From contig JADZEF010000157.1 of NCBI GenBank assembly GCA_020850695.1, positions 1 to 64,000 of the forward strand: DNA of 64,000 nucleotides, in the 5' to 3' direction. The translations under genes were made by a program, and so were the position numbers. The stretch comes from Planctomycetaceae bacterium. GTDB taxonomy: Bacteria > Planctomycetota > Planctomycetia > Planctomycetales > Planctomycetaceae. Of the stretch, positions 53,816 to 62,592 are shown piece by piece; position 1 is the first letter of the stretch; each line of letters opens with the position of its first letter. The notes under the pieces are model-generated. The model saw only the letters and a program-made list of their open reading frames with translations, was not told the origin of the DNA and did not search any database.

Positions 53816-53888
53816 GTAACACGGGCACTCATGCCCGAGAATGAGTCAAGTGGACGGGGTCTCCCACGGGCATGAGTGCCCGTGCTAC
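53816..53888. repeat. Second copy of the CACGGGCACTCATGCCCGTG palindromic repeat
   Basis: The left arm (from 53816, GTAACACGGGCACTCATGCC) and right arm (53865-53888, ending GTGCCCGTGCTAC) match the element at 11826-11904. It lies between the zinc-ribbon gene and its terminator. Confidence 0.85.
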
Positions 53889-53897
53889 GAAAACAAC

Positions 53898-53933
53898 AAG
53901 CCGCCGGCGGGATCGTCGTCCCGCCGGCGGCTT
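53898..53933. terminator. Bidirectional terminator between convergent genes
   Basis: A perfect 15-bp stem (53898-53912 with 53919-53933) closes on a 6-nt loop TCGTCG. It lies between the convergent zinc-ribbon gene and the cyclophilin gene, 90 bp and 28 bp from their stops. T-runs are short, so the efficiency is uncertain. Confidence 0.65.
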
Positions 53934-53961
53934 CATCGTTTCTTGAACGTCTCGGCCGCAA

Positions 53962-54648
53962 CTACTTGTCTTCCGCCTTCACGACGCGGGCCGTCTTGAT
54001 GTAGTCGAGCTTGGGGAATGCCTCCTGCAGGTAAGCGTTCCCTTCGGCCTGAATGGCTCCCTGCTGCCGCGACGGCGCTTCGCCGTACTCGGAATAGAGC
54101 GAATCGACGACCTTCATGCCGTCGACCACCTTCGCAAAGGGGGCGAAGCCGAGGCCGTCGAGCCGATCGTTATCGGCCAGGTTGATGAACAGCTGCGTCG
54201 TCCGGGAATCGGGCCCGCTGGTCGCGAACGTCAGCGTGCCGCGGACGTTCGAAGCCTTTACCTTGTCGTCTTCGATGCGGTCGTCACGCCACTTCTTCGC
54301 CACCTTCGGATCGCCGTTGATGCCGAACTGCACGACGAACCCCTTCACCACGCGGAAGAAGCGGCAGTCGTCGTAGAACTTCTGATCGACCAGCTCGCGG
54401 AACCGCGCGGCCCCCTTGGGAGCGAGGGCCGGGTCGACCTCGATCGTGAAATCCCCCTGGCTTGTCTCGAACTTCACGCGGAACTTCTCGGCCTTGTCCC
54501 CCTTCGGATCCTCCGCGTCGGCCGTGCGGGGCATGACGGCGAGAGCGATGATCCATGCCGACATGGCGATTCCGCACAATCCTCGGATCAGCAGCATCCA
54601 GCGTCGGTGCCCGTCCGCGCCCGCGTGAGTCGATTCCATCGGGGACAA
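53962..54648 (-). CDS. Cyclophilin-type peptidyl-prolyl cis-trans isomerase
   Basis: This 228-aa PPIase would speed proline isomerisation during folding of exported proteins. Residues about 18-45 form a signal or anchor (RGLCGIAMSAWIIALAVMP). The cyclophilin domain (about 55-225) shows FRVKFETSQGDFTIEVDPAL, FYDDCRFFRVVKGFVVQFGI, the active-site block FATSGPDSRTTQLFINLADN and RLDGLGFAPFAKVVDGMKVV. The bacterial short form has FxRVIxGFVxQ and SQFFINL-like motifs; here TTQLFINL is a mild variant. Start ATG 54648 is the family-plausible one; M4 is possible. It is 126 bp downstream of the ABC transporter gene, same strand. Confidence 0.92.
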   Translation of the reverse strand: MSPMESTHAGADGHRRWMLLIRGLCGIAMSAWIIALAVMPRTADAEDPKGDKAEKFRVKFETSQGDFTIEVDPALAPKGAARFRELVDQKFYDDCRFFRVVKGFVVQFGINGDPKVAKKWRDDRIEDDKVKASNVRGTLTFATSGPDSRTTQLFINLADNDRLDGLGFAPFAKVVDGMKVVDSLYSEYGEAPSRQQGAIQAEGNAYLQEAFPKLDYIKTARVVKAEDK

Positions 54649-54774
54649 TCCTGTCGAGGAGATTCGGTTGCGACGTCGCGATTCGCGGTTCCGTGGCTTG
54701 GTGTGAGCCCCTGCCGCGAAGACGTCCCAAACAGCGAACCCGATCGACGCGGCGTTGTCAACTGCGAGTCTCTC

Positions 54775-56280
54775 TCACCCGCGCGCCCATTTCGTTTCCA
54801 GGTATCGCGACAGATACCCGAGCGGCACCGACATGATGAGGTAGAGGGCCGCGGTTGCCAAACCGATCTCGGCGTATTTCAAGCTTGATTTCGCGAGAAT
54901 CTGATACTGCTTCGTCAGTTCGACGACCGCGATGACGCTGACGACGCTCGTGTCCTTGAACAGCGCCACGAAGTCATTCGTCATTGGCGGAATGATCGTC
55001 CGCAGCGATTGCGGAAGGATAATGCGGCGGAACGTCAGCGGTCCGCTCATGCCCAAAGACGCCGCGGCCTCCCATTGTCCCAGCGGGATGGCCGAGATGC
55101 CGGAGCGATAGATCTCCGCTTCATAGGCGCCGTAGTTGAGACCGAACCCGAGAATCCCCGCCTGCATCGGCGACAGGTCCATCGAGAAGGGCCACCATTC
55201 GTAGGCTCTCGCGATTCCCGGCAGCCCGTAGTAGAGGAAATAGAGCAGCAGCAGGACGGGAATGCCGCGGAAGAACTCGACATAGGCGACCGCCAGCCAC
55301 CGGAGGGGAAGCGGTCCATACATCCGGGCGATGGCAACGACGAGCCCGATCGCCACCGCCAGCGCCATGCTCTGAATGCTGAGCAGCACCGTGACCCAGG
55401 CACTGCGGCAGAGCAGTGGGAAATACTTGCCGAAGGTCATCAGCCGGTTCGACCGTCCGACGACATCTTCGATATCGAGCGTCTCGAGGTCCTTCTGACG
55501 GTCGTTCCAGAGGTTCCACTTTTCGTAGATCCGCTTCAGTTCGCCGCGCTCGATGAGCCGGCCCAGCGCCTCGTCGAACTGCTGGGCCAGTGCTTCGTTC
55601 TCCTTCGGAAAGGCGATGGCGTAGTATCCATCGCCGGCCGCCGCGCCGAGAAACTTCAACTTCGGATTCCGCTTCGCGTAGTACGCGGCAATCGGAAGAT
55701 CGAGCAGCACCGCATCAATCCGCCCCAGTTCCAGATCCTGATAGGGTTCCAACTGGCTGTCGTAGATCCGCTTTTCGATGCCCAGATCGTCGAGCATCCG
55801 CTCGGCCGCCGTTTCTTCGAGCGTCCCGACCACCAGCGTCTTCAGTTGCTCGATGTCCTTGAGGTTCGCGAACCGCGACTCATCGACGCGCGAGACAAGC
55901 TGCTGCTGGAACAGATAGTACGGCCGCGAAAACCGCACCGCCTCGCGACGATCGGGCGTGATTTCCAGGCCGTTCATCGCGAAGTCGATATCGCCGCGCT
56001 GAAGCCCGGAGATCAGCGATTCGTATCGGTACTGCTCGAAGACGATCTTCCGCTGAAGCTCTTTCGAGAGGGCCTCGACCAAATCGACTTCGAACCCGAT
56101 GTTCTGATCGGGATTCTCGGGGTCCTTGAAGATGTAGGGAGCGCCCCCTTCGGCGTCGGCTCCCCACTTCAGCGGCTTCTCGTCCGCGCGGGCCGTCCCG
56201 AGGAGCGCGAACCCGATCAGCCCGTACGCCACGAGAGGAATGCAAAGCACCAACAACTGACGTGGGACCGACTGCGACAT
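54775..56280 (-). CDS. Amino-acid ABC transporter, fused binding protein and permease
   Basis: From ATG 56280 the 501-aa product joins a periplasmic solute-binding domain to a HisM/GlnP-type permease. The signal peptide (about 1-32) is followed by a type-3 binding fold: APYIFKDPENPDQNIGFEVD, SLISGLQRGDIDFAMNGLEI, AVRFSRPYYLFQQQLVSRVD, and VVGTLEETAAERMLDDLGI (about 40-265). The permease domain (about 290-495) has VEFFRGIPVLLLLYFLYYGL, LNYGAYEAEIYRSGISAIPL and the EAA loop AASLGMSGPLTFRRIILPQS. The substrate class is a polar amino acid. The matching ATPase is probably the gene at 61156, about 5 kb away on the opposite strand. Confidence 0.93.
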   Translation of the reverse strand: MSQSVPRQLLVLCIPLVAYGLIGFALLGTARADEKPLKWGADAEGGAPYIFKDPENPDQNIGFEVDLVEALSKELQRKIVFEQYRYESLISGLQRGDIDFAMNGLEITPDRREAVRFSRPYYLFQQQLVSRVDESRFANLKDIEQLKTLVVGTLEETAAERMLDDLGIEKRIYDSQLEPYQDLELGRIDAVLLDLPIAAYYAKRNPKLKFLGAAAGDGYYAIAFPKENEALAQQFDEALGRLIERGELKRIYEKWNLWNDRQKDLETLDIEDVVGRSNRLMTFGKYFPLLCRSAWVTVLLSIQSMALAVAIGLVVAIARMYGPLPLRWLAVAYVEFFRGIPVLLLLYFLYYGLPGIARAYEWWPFSMDLSPMQAGILGFGLNYGAYEAEIYRSGISAIPLGQWEAAASLGMSGPLTFRRIILPQSLRTIIPPMTNDFVALFKDTSVVSVIAVVELTKQYQILAKSSLKYAEIGLATAALYLIMSVPLGYLSRYLETKWARG

Positions 56281-57008
56281 CAACGGGAGCCTTCGATCAA
56301 ATAGGGACGCGGCGACGAGACCCGGCACGGCAGGACTGCTTCCACAGAATACCGAAAAGCGGCCGGACCCGCGCCGCGTATCGGCGGCGCCTCGCCGCCC
56401 GTGGGATAGGCTTCCAGCCTGTCAGTCAGGTCAATACGCCGGCATCGCACTAAAAGCGTCGGAGGAGCAAGTTTTCCGTGGAACGCCCACAGGTGTTCCG
56501 TCTTTTCCTGACAGGCGGTAAGCCTATCCCACGGACAACGCCGCCGCACCCGGAAACTCCGACAGTCGTGTGTTCTAAGGCTCCCGACGTTCCCACTTCG
56601 TCGGACGGAGAATCCGATCGAGCGCATGAACGGGAGCGAACAGAAGCCGCACCCCCACTTGTTGCTCCCCGTACTGAGAGTAGTACGGACAACAGTGTAA
56701 TGTCATCCGTGCCTGTCGGTTCTCTGCGTGGTTTCCGTGGCCCCTGGGGATAACGCGGGATGATCACCATGTCCTTCCAATCCTCATCCGATTGGAAGGA
56801 GCGAAGGAAATGTGCTCTGGTCGCTGCCCAGGCGTTCGCCGTGAGCGAGTCATGCTGCTTACAAGAGAACACGAACTCTCGCCACCAGCCATCCCGGCAT
56901 GATATAAACAAAGTTCGATTCACTTCGGGGCAACCTCCTATTGGTCTCGAAACCCGACATCCTGCCGCTCGACACCCCGCCGTCATTTTCCCGCCAGGGC
57001 ATCTTTCC
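56281..57008. other. Divergent intergenic region with repeat elements
   Basis: This 728-bp region separates the ABC gene and the second DUF1501 gene. It holds the inverted repeat 56400-56533 and a half copy of the CAGGGGCCACGG repeat at about 56736-56748. The frame of the DUF1501 gene is open upstream to 56760 but shows no homology there. Confidence 0.5.
56400..56533. repeat. CGTGGGATAGGC inverted repeat
   Basis: The left arm (56400-56425, CGTGGGATAGGCTTCCAGCC and on) and right arm (56508-56533, ending AAGCCTATCCCACG) are reverse complements over about 26 bp with two or three mismatches. A related half copy is at 48061-48090. Confidence 0.8.
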
Positions 57009-58451
57009 ATGCGACCGATGCTGAATCCTGCCGCTCCCTCTCCGCTCCTGACTCGGCGCGCGCTGCTCAAGACGGGAATGGCGAGCGTCGCGGGACTTTC
57101 AATGCCGCAACTTCTCGCGCTGCAGGCACAAGCAAGTTCGTCGAGCGGGAAAGCCGCCGCCAGACGCGTGCTCGTCGTCTACGAGCAAGGCGGATTGTCT
57201 CACATGGATACGTGGGACCCGAAGCCCGAGGCGGTGGCCGAGCACCGCAGCCCGCACCGTCCGATTTCGACGAGCGTCGCCGGCATCCAGTTCACATCGC
57301 TCCTCCCTCACACCGCGCAGATCGCACACAAACTTGCGGTCGTGCGGTCGATGCATCACGCCAAAGCCGGAGCCGACGCCCATCCGAACGGGACGCAATA
57401 CGCCCTGTCGGGCGCTCACCCCAGCAGCCCCGTCGAGATGCCCGACATCGGCTGCGTCGTCACAAAGCTGATGGGGACCGACGCGCCGTCCCTGCCCCCG
57501 TACGTCATGGTTCCTGGCAACCACGAGCAGGCGGCCGAGACCCGCACCGGATTTCTCCCCGCCGCGCTGAAAGTCTTCAAGACCGGGGGCCGCAACCTCG
57601 ACGATCCCGGGTGGAAAGTGGCCGACCTGCTTGCCCGCCCCGAGAACGGCGACCAGCGGCTGAGTGGGCGGCAACACCTGCTGCAATCGCTTGATCACCG
57701 GTTCCTGACGAAGCCAGAGGGAGGCCCGGGCGCGGTCCGTTCGCTGGACGGCATGGAGCGATTCTACGAGCAGGCCTTCGACACGCTCACCAGCCCCAAG
57801 GTGACGCAGGCGTTCGATCTGCGAACAGAATCGGACGAGACGCGAGACCGCTACGGCCGCGGGCATCGCGGGGCGTGCTATCTGCTCGGGCGGAAGCTGA
57901 TCGAAGCGGGCGTGCGGTTCGTGACGGTCGACGTCCGCTGGCCCCTGACCCCCGACACTCCGGGCGGCTTCAATCTCAACTGGGACCATCACGACCTGAT
58001 CTACACCCCCGCGTCGTGCGGAACCGTGCGAGACAAGGCCGGTGGCGAAGGGCGCTACGGCATCGGCCACTGGGTGATGATGGGAAGCACCGACCAGGCG
58101 TTTGCGGCGCTCGTCAACGACCTCGACGAGCGCGGGCTGCTGGCCGAGACGCTCGTCTGCTTCGTCTCCGAGTTCGGCCGCACGCCGCGGCTCAACAAGT
58201 TTGCGGGACGCGATCACTGGACCAACGCGTATTCGATCGTCTTCGCCGGGGCGGGGGTTCCCGGCGGGCAGGTGATCGGTCTGACCGATCGCGACGGCGG
58301 CTACGTCGTCTCGCAGGCCTTCACGCCGGAAGATTATGCGACGACAATTTACGAGAAGCTGGGTCTCGACCGCGACAAGCCGATCTACACGCCAGCCAAC
58401 CGCCCCGTGTTTTACGGCCACCTCGGCCGGCCGATTGCCGAGTTGTTCTGA
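57009..58451 (+). CDS. DUF1501 domain protein with Tat signal (second copy)
   Basis: From ATG 57009 the 480-aa product has a twin-arginine leader (LTRRALLKTGMASVAGLSMP, about 14-33) and the DUF1501 core: RRVLVVYEQGGLSHMDTWDP (about 53-72), AVVRSMHHAKAGADAHPNGT, NWDHHDLIYTP, VCFVSEFGRTPRLNKFAGRD followed by HWTNAYSIVFAGAGVPGG, and the C-terminal TPEDYATTIYEKLGLDRDKP. It is clearly related to, but divergent from, the protein at 28396-29817. As there, no DUF1549/DUF1553 partner is adjacent. The downstream neighbour is a Uma2 gene 22 bp away on the same strand. An alternative start is ATG 57018. Confidence 0.88.
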   Translation: MRPMLNPAAPSPLLTRRALLKTGMASVAGLSMPQLLALQAQASSSSGKAAARRVLVVYEQGGLSHMDTWDPKPEAVAEHRSPHRPISTSVAGIQFTSLLPHTAQIAHKLAVVRSMHHAKAGADAHPNGTQYALSGAHPSSPVEMPDIGCVVTKLMGTDAPSLPPYVMVPGNHEQAAETRTGFLPAALKVFKTGGRNLDDPGWKVADLLARPENGDQRLSGRQHLLQSLDHRFLTKPEGGPGAVRSLDGMERFYEQAFDTLTSPKVTQAFDLRTESDETRDRYGRGHRGACYLLGRKLIEAGVRFVTVDVRWPLTPDTPGGFNLNWDHHDLIYTPASCGTVRDKAGGEGRYGIGHWVMMGSTDQAFAALVNDLDERGLLAETLVCFVSEFGRTPRLNKFAGRDHWTNAYSIVFAGAGVPGGQVIGLTDRDGGYVVSQAFTPEDYATTIYEKLGLDRDKPIYTPANRPVFYGHLGRPIAELF

Positions 58452-58473
58452 GTTCCCGAACTTTGACAGAACC

Positions 58474-59208
58474 ATGCCGCAGACGATCGAACTTCCCTCC
58501 ACGCAACCGATCGCGACGGAGGATCGCGAAGAGCGTTCGCGTTACTGCATTCGGATTCCGGCGACGGCCTGCACGTTGGACGGTTTCCGAGATTGGGCGG
58601 ATTCCGATGACTACCCGCAAACCGGCGCGATCTCCTTTCTCGCCGGCGAGGTTCACATCGACATGAGCCCCGAAGATCTGACCACGCACAACCAGGTGAA
58701 GCGCGGGCTCTACCTCGGCTGGGGAGAGTTCTTGAAAGCCTATGACGTCGGCGATTTCCTCGTCGACGGCATGCTGCTGATCAGCAAGGAAGCGAATCTC
58801 GGAACAGAACCGGACGGTCTCCTTTGCCTGTGGAGTTCGCTCGGATCCGGCAAAGTTCGATTTCAAGAGAAGGTCGAAGGAAGCGGTCGACTGGTGGAAG
58901 TCGTCGGATCTCCGGACCTGGCCGCCGAAGTCGTCAGCCGCTCGTCCGTCCACAAGGACACGGTCGATCTGCGAGAGCTCTACTATCGCGCCGGAGTGGA
59001 CGAGTACTGGTTGATCGACGCGCGACGCGCTGAAATCAGTTTCCAGATCCTCGCCCGCGGTGAGTCGGAGTTCGTCTCCGTTCCGGCTGATCCCGATGGT
59101 TTCGTGTTCTCGCGAGTGCTCCAGGCATCGTTCCGGATGGTGCGCGTTCCGAACCGGGCCAGCGGCTGGCGATACACGCTCGAATTCCGCCCGCAAGTTG
59201 GTGGATGA
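58474..59208 (+). CDS. Uma2 family (DUF820) protein (second copy)
   Basis: This 244-aa protein has the Uma2 core. The lead-in is IPATACTLDGFRDWADSDDY with AISFLAGEVHIDMSPED; SPDLAAEVVSRSSVHKDTVD carries the glutamate of the PD-(D/E)XK pattern, followed by LRELYYRAGVDEYWLIDARR. It is longer than the copy at 31185-31838 and poorly similar outside the motif. The lysine after the glutamate is in HKD. ATG 58474 lies 22 bp after the DUF1501 stop with no strong ribosome site. The role of this family is unknown. Confidence 0.8.
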   Translation: MPQTIELPSTQPIATEDREERSRYCIRIPATACTLDGFRDWADSDDYPQTGAISFLAGEVHIDMSPEDLTTHNQVKRGLYLGWGEFLKAYDVGDFLVDGMLLISKEANLGTEPDGLLCLWSSLGSGKVRFQEKVEGSGRLVEVVGSPDLAAEVVSRSSVHKDTVDLRELYYRAGVDEYWLIDARRAEISFQILARGESEFVSVPADPDGFVFSRVLQASFRMVRVPNRASGWRYTLEFRPQVGG

Positions 59209-59357
59209 ATGCCGTGAAGGCGCGTCCGAAGACCACGCGCCAATCGCCGTATGACTTGATTCTTTGCCGCTGACCGGTTGCGATAGCCACACCGGTCTGC
59301 GCCGGCCCCTCCCCCTGTTCGATCCGCCTCGGCGGATTGCCTGCCTCGGAGTCCTTC

Positions 59358-60854
59358 ATGTCGACCCCCTCCGCCGGAGAATCGCGCGGCCTGACCGGCG
59401 TTCAATGGCTGATCTGCATCATCGCGGCGATCGGGTTCGCCTTCGACATCTACGAACTGCTGATGCTGCCGCTGATCCTCAAGCCGGCCGTCGCTTCGCT
59501 CAGCGGATCGGCATTGATGTCGCCCGATCAGGCGGCGTTGTGGGCTCCGGGCGGCGCCAAATTCGTCGAGTGGGCCCGGGCCCTCTTCTTCGTTCCGGCA
59601 ATCGCCGGCGGCGTGTTCGGACTGCTGGGGGGATACCTGACGGACCGGCTTGGCCGCCGCCGCGTGCTGACGTGGAGCATCCTGCTTTACGCGTTTTCGG
59701 CCACCGCCGCCGGTTTCGCGACGTCGCTTCCGCAGTTGCTCTTCTTCCGGTGCCTGGTCTTCATCGGCGTCTGCGTCGAGTTCGTCGCGGCCGTCGCCTG
59801 GCTTGCCGAACTGTTCCCCGACCACCATCGTCGCGAAAAGGTGCTGGGCTATACGCAGGCCTTCTCGTCGCTCGGCGGAATTCTCGTCGCCGTGATGGCG
59901 AAGCTGGCCGCGACGTATGCCCTTCAGCTCCCCGCCATCCATGGCGGGCACGAAGCCTGGCGTTACACGCTGATCTCCGGGTGCATCCCGGCCCTGCCGC
60001 TGATCCTCATCCGGCCGTTCCTGCCCGAATCACCCGAATGGGCGAGGAAGCGCGACGCCGGACTGCTCCGCCGTCCCAGCCTGCGCGAGCTGTTCCAGCC
60101 GCAACTCCGCGCCACGACGATTCTCACGACGATCGCCTTCGCGACGACGTTCGGCCTCGCCTTCGGAGCCATCCAGCAGAATCCGCAGATTCTCACGGGA
60201 CATGTCGAAGTGAAGAATGCGGTCGAGAAGGCCCAGGCCGCCCGCAAAGCGGCGGCGGAATCCGAAGGGAAGACGCTGACGCCGAAGGAAATGAATCAGA
60301 TCCGCGGCAACACGACCGACAGCATCGTGGCGGGGGTGCAGTTCTACCAGGAAATCGGCGGGATGCTGGGCCGGCTGCTGCTCGCCGTGCTGGCCGTGCA
60401 GATCGTCAGCCGTCGCGTTCTGTTCGGAGTCTTCCAGATTCCGAGTCTGATCTTCGTTCCGCTGCTGTACTGGTGGCTTGCACAGAATCTCAATACCGAA
60501 GGAACGCTGACCGCTTTCAAGTGGGGCGTGTTTGCAGCGGGGGTGCTGGTGGTCGGCCAGATGAGCTTCTGGGGGAACTACATTCCGCTGGTGTTTCCCG
60601 TCCATCTGCGGGGAACCGGCGAGAGCTTTGCGGCGAACATCGGAGGCCGTGTGATCGGCACCGCCGCCGCGTTCCTGACGATCACGTTCTCGGAGTCGAA
60701 GCCGCCGAATCCGGCGAAGATCGCCCTTGTGGGAGCGGCGGTCGCGGGCGCCTATGCCCTCGTGGGACCGCTTCTGACGTATTGGCTTCCCGAGCCGCCC
60801 CGCGAAACGAGCGGTGCGGAAGATGCGCCCGTGACAACTCCCCCCACGGCGTGA
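59358..60854 (+). CDS. Major facilitator superfamily transporter
   Basis: This 498-aa protein has about 12 helices in two bundles. The first bundle includes IAAIGFAFDIYELLMLPLIL and the MFS signature GGYLTDRLGRRRVLTWSILL (about 95-115); the loop after helix 6 has LPESPEWARKRDAGLLRRPS, as in sugar- or organic-acid porters. A long charged loop (about 275-325, KAQAARKAAAESEGKTLTPK) separates the halves and is larger than normal. Substrate unknown. ATG 59358 with CGGAG at 59347-59351 is preferred to TTG 59337. No operon partner is evident. Confidence 0.88.
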   Translation: MSTPSAGESRGLTGVQWLICIIAAIGFAFDIYELLMLPLILKPAVASLSGSALMSPDQAALWAPGGAKFVEWARALFFVPAIAGGVFGLLGGYLTDRLGRRRVLTWSILLYAFSATAAGFATSLPQLLFFRCLVFIGVCVEFVAAVAWLAELFPDHHRREKVLGYTQAFSSLGGILVAVMAKLAATYALQLPAIHGGHEAWRYTLISGCIPALPLILIRPFLPESPEWARKRDAGLLRRPSLRELFQPQLRATTILTTIAFATTFGLAFGAIQQNPQILTGHVEVKNAVEKAQAARKAAAESEGKTLTPKEMNQIRGNTTDSIVAGVQFYQEIGGMLGRLLLAVLAVQIVSRRVLFGVFQIPSLIFVPLLYWWLAQNLNTEGTLTAFKWGVFAAGVLVVGQMSFWGNYIPLVFPVHLRGTGESFAANIGGRVIGTAAAFLTITFSESKPPNPAKIALVGAAVAGAYALVGPLLTYWLPEPPRETSGAEDAPVTTPPTA

Positions 60855-61155
60855 CGGCCGCAGACGACTGCACCCCGGCTGCGGCTTGGAGCAGGCGGGG
60901 GCCGAAACAATCGATAGTCTGCGTTTATCTTGAGTGTCGAGAGCAAGAAGGGTGTTGCCGGGTCGACACACGATTGTTTTGGCAGGACTCGAGCGGTGAT
61001 TGATCCGGCACTCAGGGTGCTCAGTGCCGCACCCTGGGTGCTGCGCGTTATCGCCGTTCAGCGGGATTTTGCCTGAACGGGGACACGACCTTTTGCGTAT
61101 GATGCCGGGATTGTTGCGGACGCCTTTTGACCTTCTGCCTGTGAGAGTTCGTGGA
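60855..61155. other. Intergenic gap before the ABC ATPase
   Basis: This 301-bp gap holds the hairpin repeat 61008-61041. The ATPase frame is open upstream to 61000 through this repeat, but without homology. No promoter could be assigned. Confidence 0.4.
61008..61041. repeat. GCACCCAGGGTGC palindromic hairpin (second copy)
   Basis: GCACTCAGGGTGC (61008-61020) and GCACCCTGGGTGC (61029-61041) pair over 13 bp with one mismatch and an 8-nt loop, the same geometry as at 19069-19102. Confidence 0.8.
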
Positions 61156-61998
61156 ATGTCAGCACCCGCTCCCGTGCGGCCTCCGGCGGCGAATGCCGCG
61201 ACCATCTCGGCGAATGGCAAAGCCCCCGCGGCGGCGGGGAAGTCGGCCGGAATGCCGATCTCGGTGCGTGGGCTGTCGAAGCGGTTTGGCGAGCGGACCA
61301 TCCTCAATGATGTTTCGCTCGACGTGACGCCGGGCGAGACGGTTGCCCTGATCGGGCCGAGCGGCGGCGGGAAGTCGACGCTGCTGCGGTGCCTCAACGG
61401 GCTCAACACGTTCGAGGCAGGCGAGATCCAGGTCGGCCAGCACAACCTGACTCCGGGGGACACGCACAACGGCAAGAGCGCGGCGCTCCAGCAGGTGCGG
61501 CGGTCGCTGGGGATGGTGTTCCAGGATTTTCAACTTTTCCCGCACATGACGGCCCTCGAGAACGTCATGGAAGCACCGGTGCGGGTGGCGAACGTCGACT
61601 CGACCGCCGCGGCCGAGCGCGGCAGGAAACTACTCGACCGGGTGGGACTTGGCGAGCGGGCCGACTTCTACCCGCGGCAGCTTTCGGGCGGGCAGAAGCA
61701 GCGCGTCGCCATTGCCCGAGCGCTCGCCATGGACCCGCAGGGGCTCCTCTGCGATGAGATCACCAGCGCCCTCGACCCCGAACTCAAGTGCGAAGTGCTT
61801 GAGGTGCTCGAAGACCTGCGCCGCGAGGGGATGACCATTCTGATGGTCACGCACGAGATCGGCTTCGCCCGCCGCGCAGCCGACCGCGTCGTCGTGCTGG
61901 CAGACGGCAAGATCATCGAGAATGGTCCGCCGAGCCAGGTGATCGACGCCCCGACCACCGACCGCACGCGGCAGTTCCTGAGCCGCGTTCTCGGCTGA
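61156..61998 (+). CDS. Amino-acid ABC transporter ATP-binding protein (GlnQ-like)
   Basis: This 280-aa ATPase would power a polar amino-acid transporter. After a low-complexity Ala/Pro N-terminal tail (about 1-33) the domain shows Walker A GPSGGGKST near 66-74, Q-loop VFQDFQLFPHMTALENVMEA, signature LSGGQKQRVAIARALAMDPQ, Walker B LLCDEITSALDPELKCEVLE and the switch MVTHEIGFARRAADR. This closely matches GlnQ/HisP proteins. ATG 61156 is preferred; ATG 61099 or 61102 would add a Leu/Pro stretch. It is the likely partner of the fused binding protein/permease at 54775-56280; no other permease is nearer. Confidence 0.93.
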   Translation: MSAPAPVRPPAANAATISANGKAPAAAGKSAGMPISVRGLSKRFGERTILNDVSLDVTPGETVALIGPSGGGKSTLLRCLNGLNTFEAGEIQVGQHNLTPGDTHNGKSAALQQVRRSLGMVFQDFQLFPHMTALENVMEAPVRVANVDSTAAAERGRKLLDRVGLGERADFYPRQLSGGQKQRVAIARALAMDPQGLLCDEITSALDPELKCEVLEVLEDLRREGMTILMVTHEIGFARRAADRVVVLADGKIIENGPPSQVIDAPTTDRTRQFLSRVLG

Positions 61999-62317
61999 GC
62001 GATTGGTTTGCTGAGTCGAAGGTGCATTCGATTTTGGCCATTAGCTTCGTGCGTCGCATACAGGGGCCACGGAAACGACGGATGGAACGGAGTCCATGGA
62101 ACGTCAAAGCAATATGATCGTCGGACGAATCCTTCCGTACGTTTCCGTTCGATCCGTCGTTTCTGTGGCCTCTCGGAAGCTGGTTCGTCTCAAGACGAGG
62201 CCCGATGAGTTGCGACGGAAGTTGCTCTTTTTGATCCTTTCTTCGTCCAGACACGTTGAGCATCGTGGCGGCTGTTCCAGGAAGGATCCGTCGATCTGTC
62301 CTGTGGAGGCGCGAAGC
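61999..62317. other. Intergenic gap with a CAGGGGCCACGG repeat
   Basis: This 319-bp gap separates the ATPase from two small membrane-protein genes. Its centre is the inverted repeat 62061-62173. The small-gene frame is open back through the repeat but starts at 62318. Confidence 0.45.
62061..62173. repeat. CAGGGGCCACGGA inverted repeat (best copy)
   Basis: The left arm (62061-62090) CAGGGGCCACGGAAACGACG and on, and right arm (62145-62173), are reverse complements over about 29 bp with three or four mismatches. Related copies are at 36091-36167, 18938-18967 and about 56736. Confidence 0.85.
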
Positions 62318-62548
62318 ATGCCAGATGATCTGGACGAATTCGAGGTCCTGGATGAACCGGTCTCCGGCCTTTTCGACCCCACATTCTGGAATGCGGTCGC
62401 GGTCATGTTTCGGCGGCCGGGGATCTGGCTGCTGTGGCTTTGCGGGTCGACCGAGGACAATTCCGAGGGGTTCCTTGCCCCGCTGGTCGGAATGGGTTTC
62501 TGGGGCGTCCTGCTGATCAGCTACTGCGCGTGGATCTTCTACGGCTGA
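62318..62548 (+). CDS. Small membrane protein, first of a tandem pair
   Basis: This 76-aa protein has an acidic N-terminus (MPDDLDEFEVLDEPVSG) and two hydrophobic segments: RPGIWLLWLCGSTEDN (with about six hydrophobic residues in a row) and VGMGFWGVLLISYCAWIFYG at the end. ATG 62318 has GGAGG at about 62304-62308, a good Shine-Dalgarno sequence. The pattern PGIW-L...G(S/T)(S/T)E(D/E)...GFWGVL is shared with the next gene, so the two are paralogues. No family is recognised. It is the shortest well-supported gene here; the function is unknown. Confidence 0.65.
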   Translation: MPDDLDEFEVLDEPVSGLFDPTFWNAVAVMFRRPGIWLLWLCGSTEDNSEGFLAPLVGMGFWGVLLISYCAWIFYG

Positions 62549-62592
62549 CTGACGACGGCGAGCGACAGGCGTTTCCGCGGAGTCGAAAGCGG

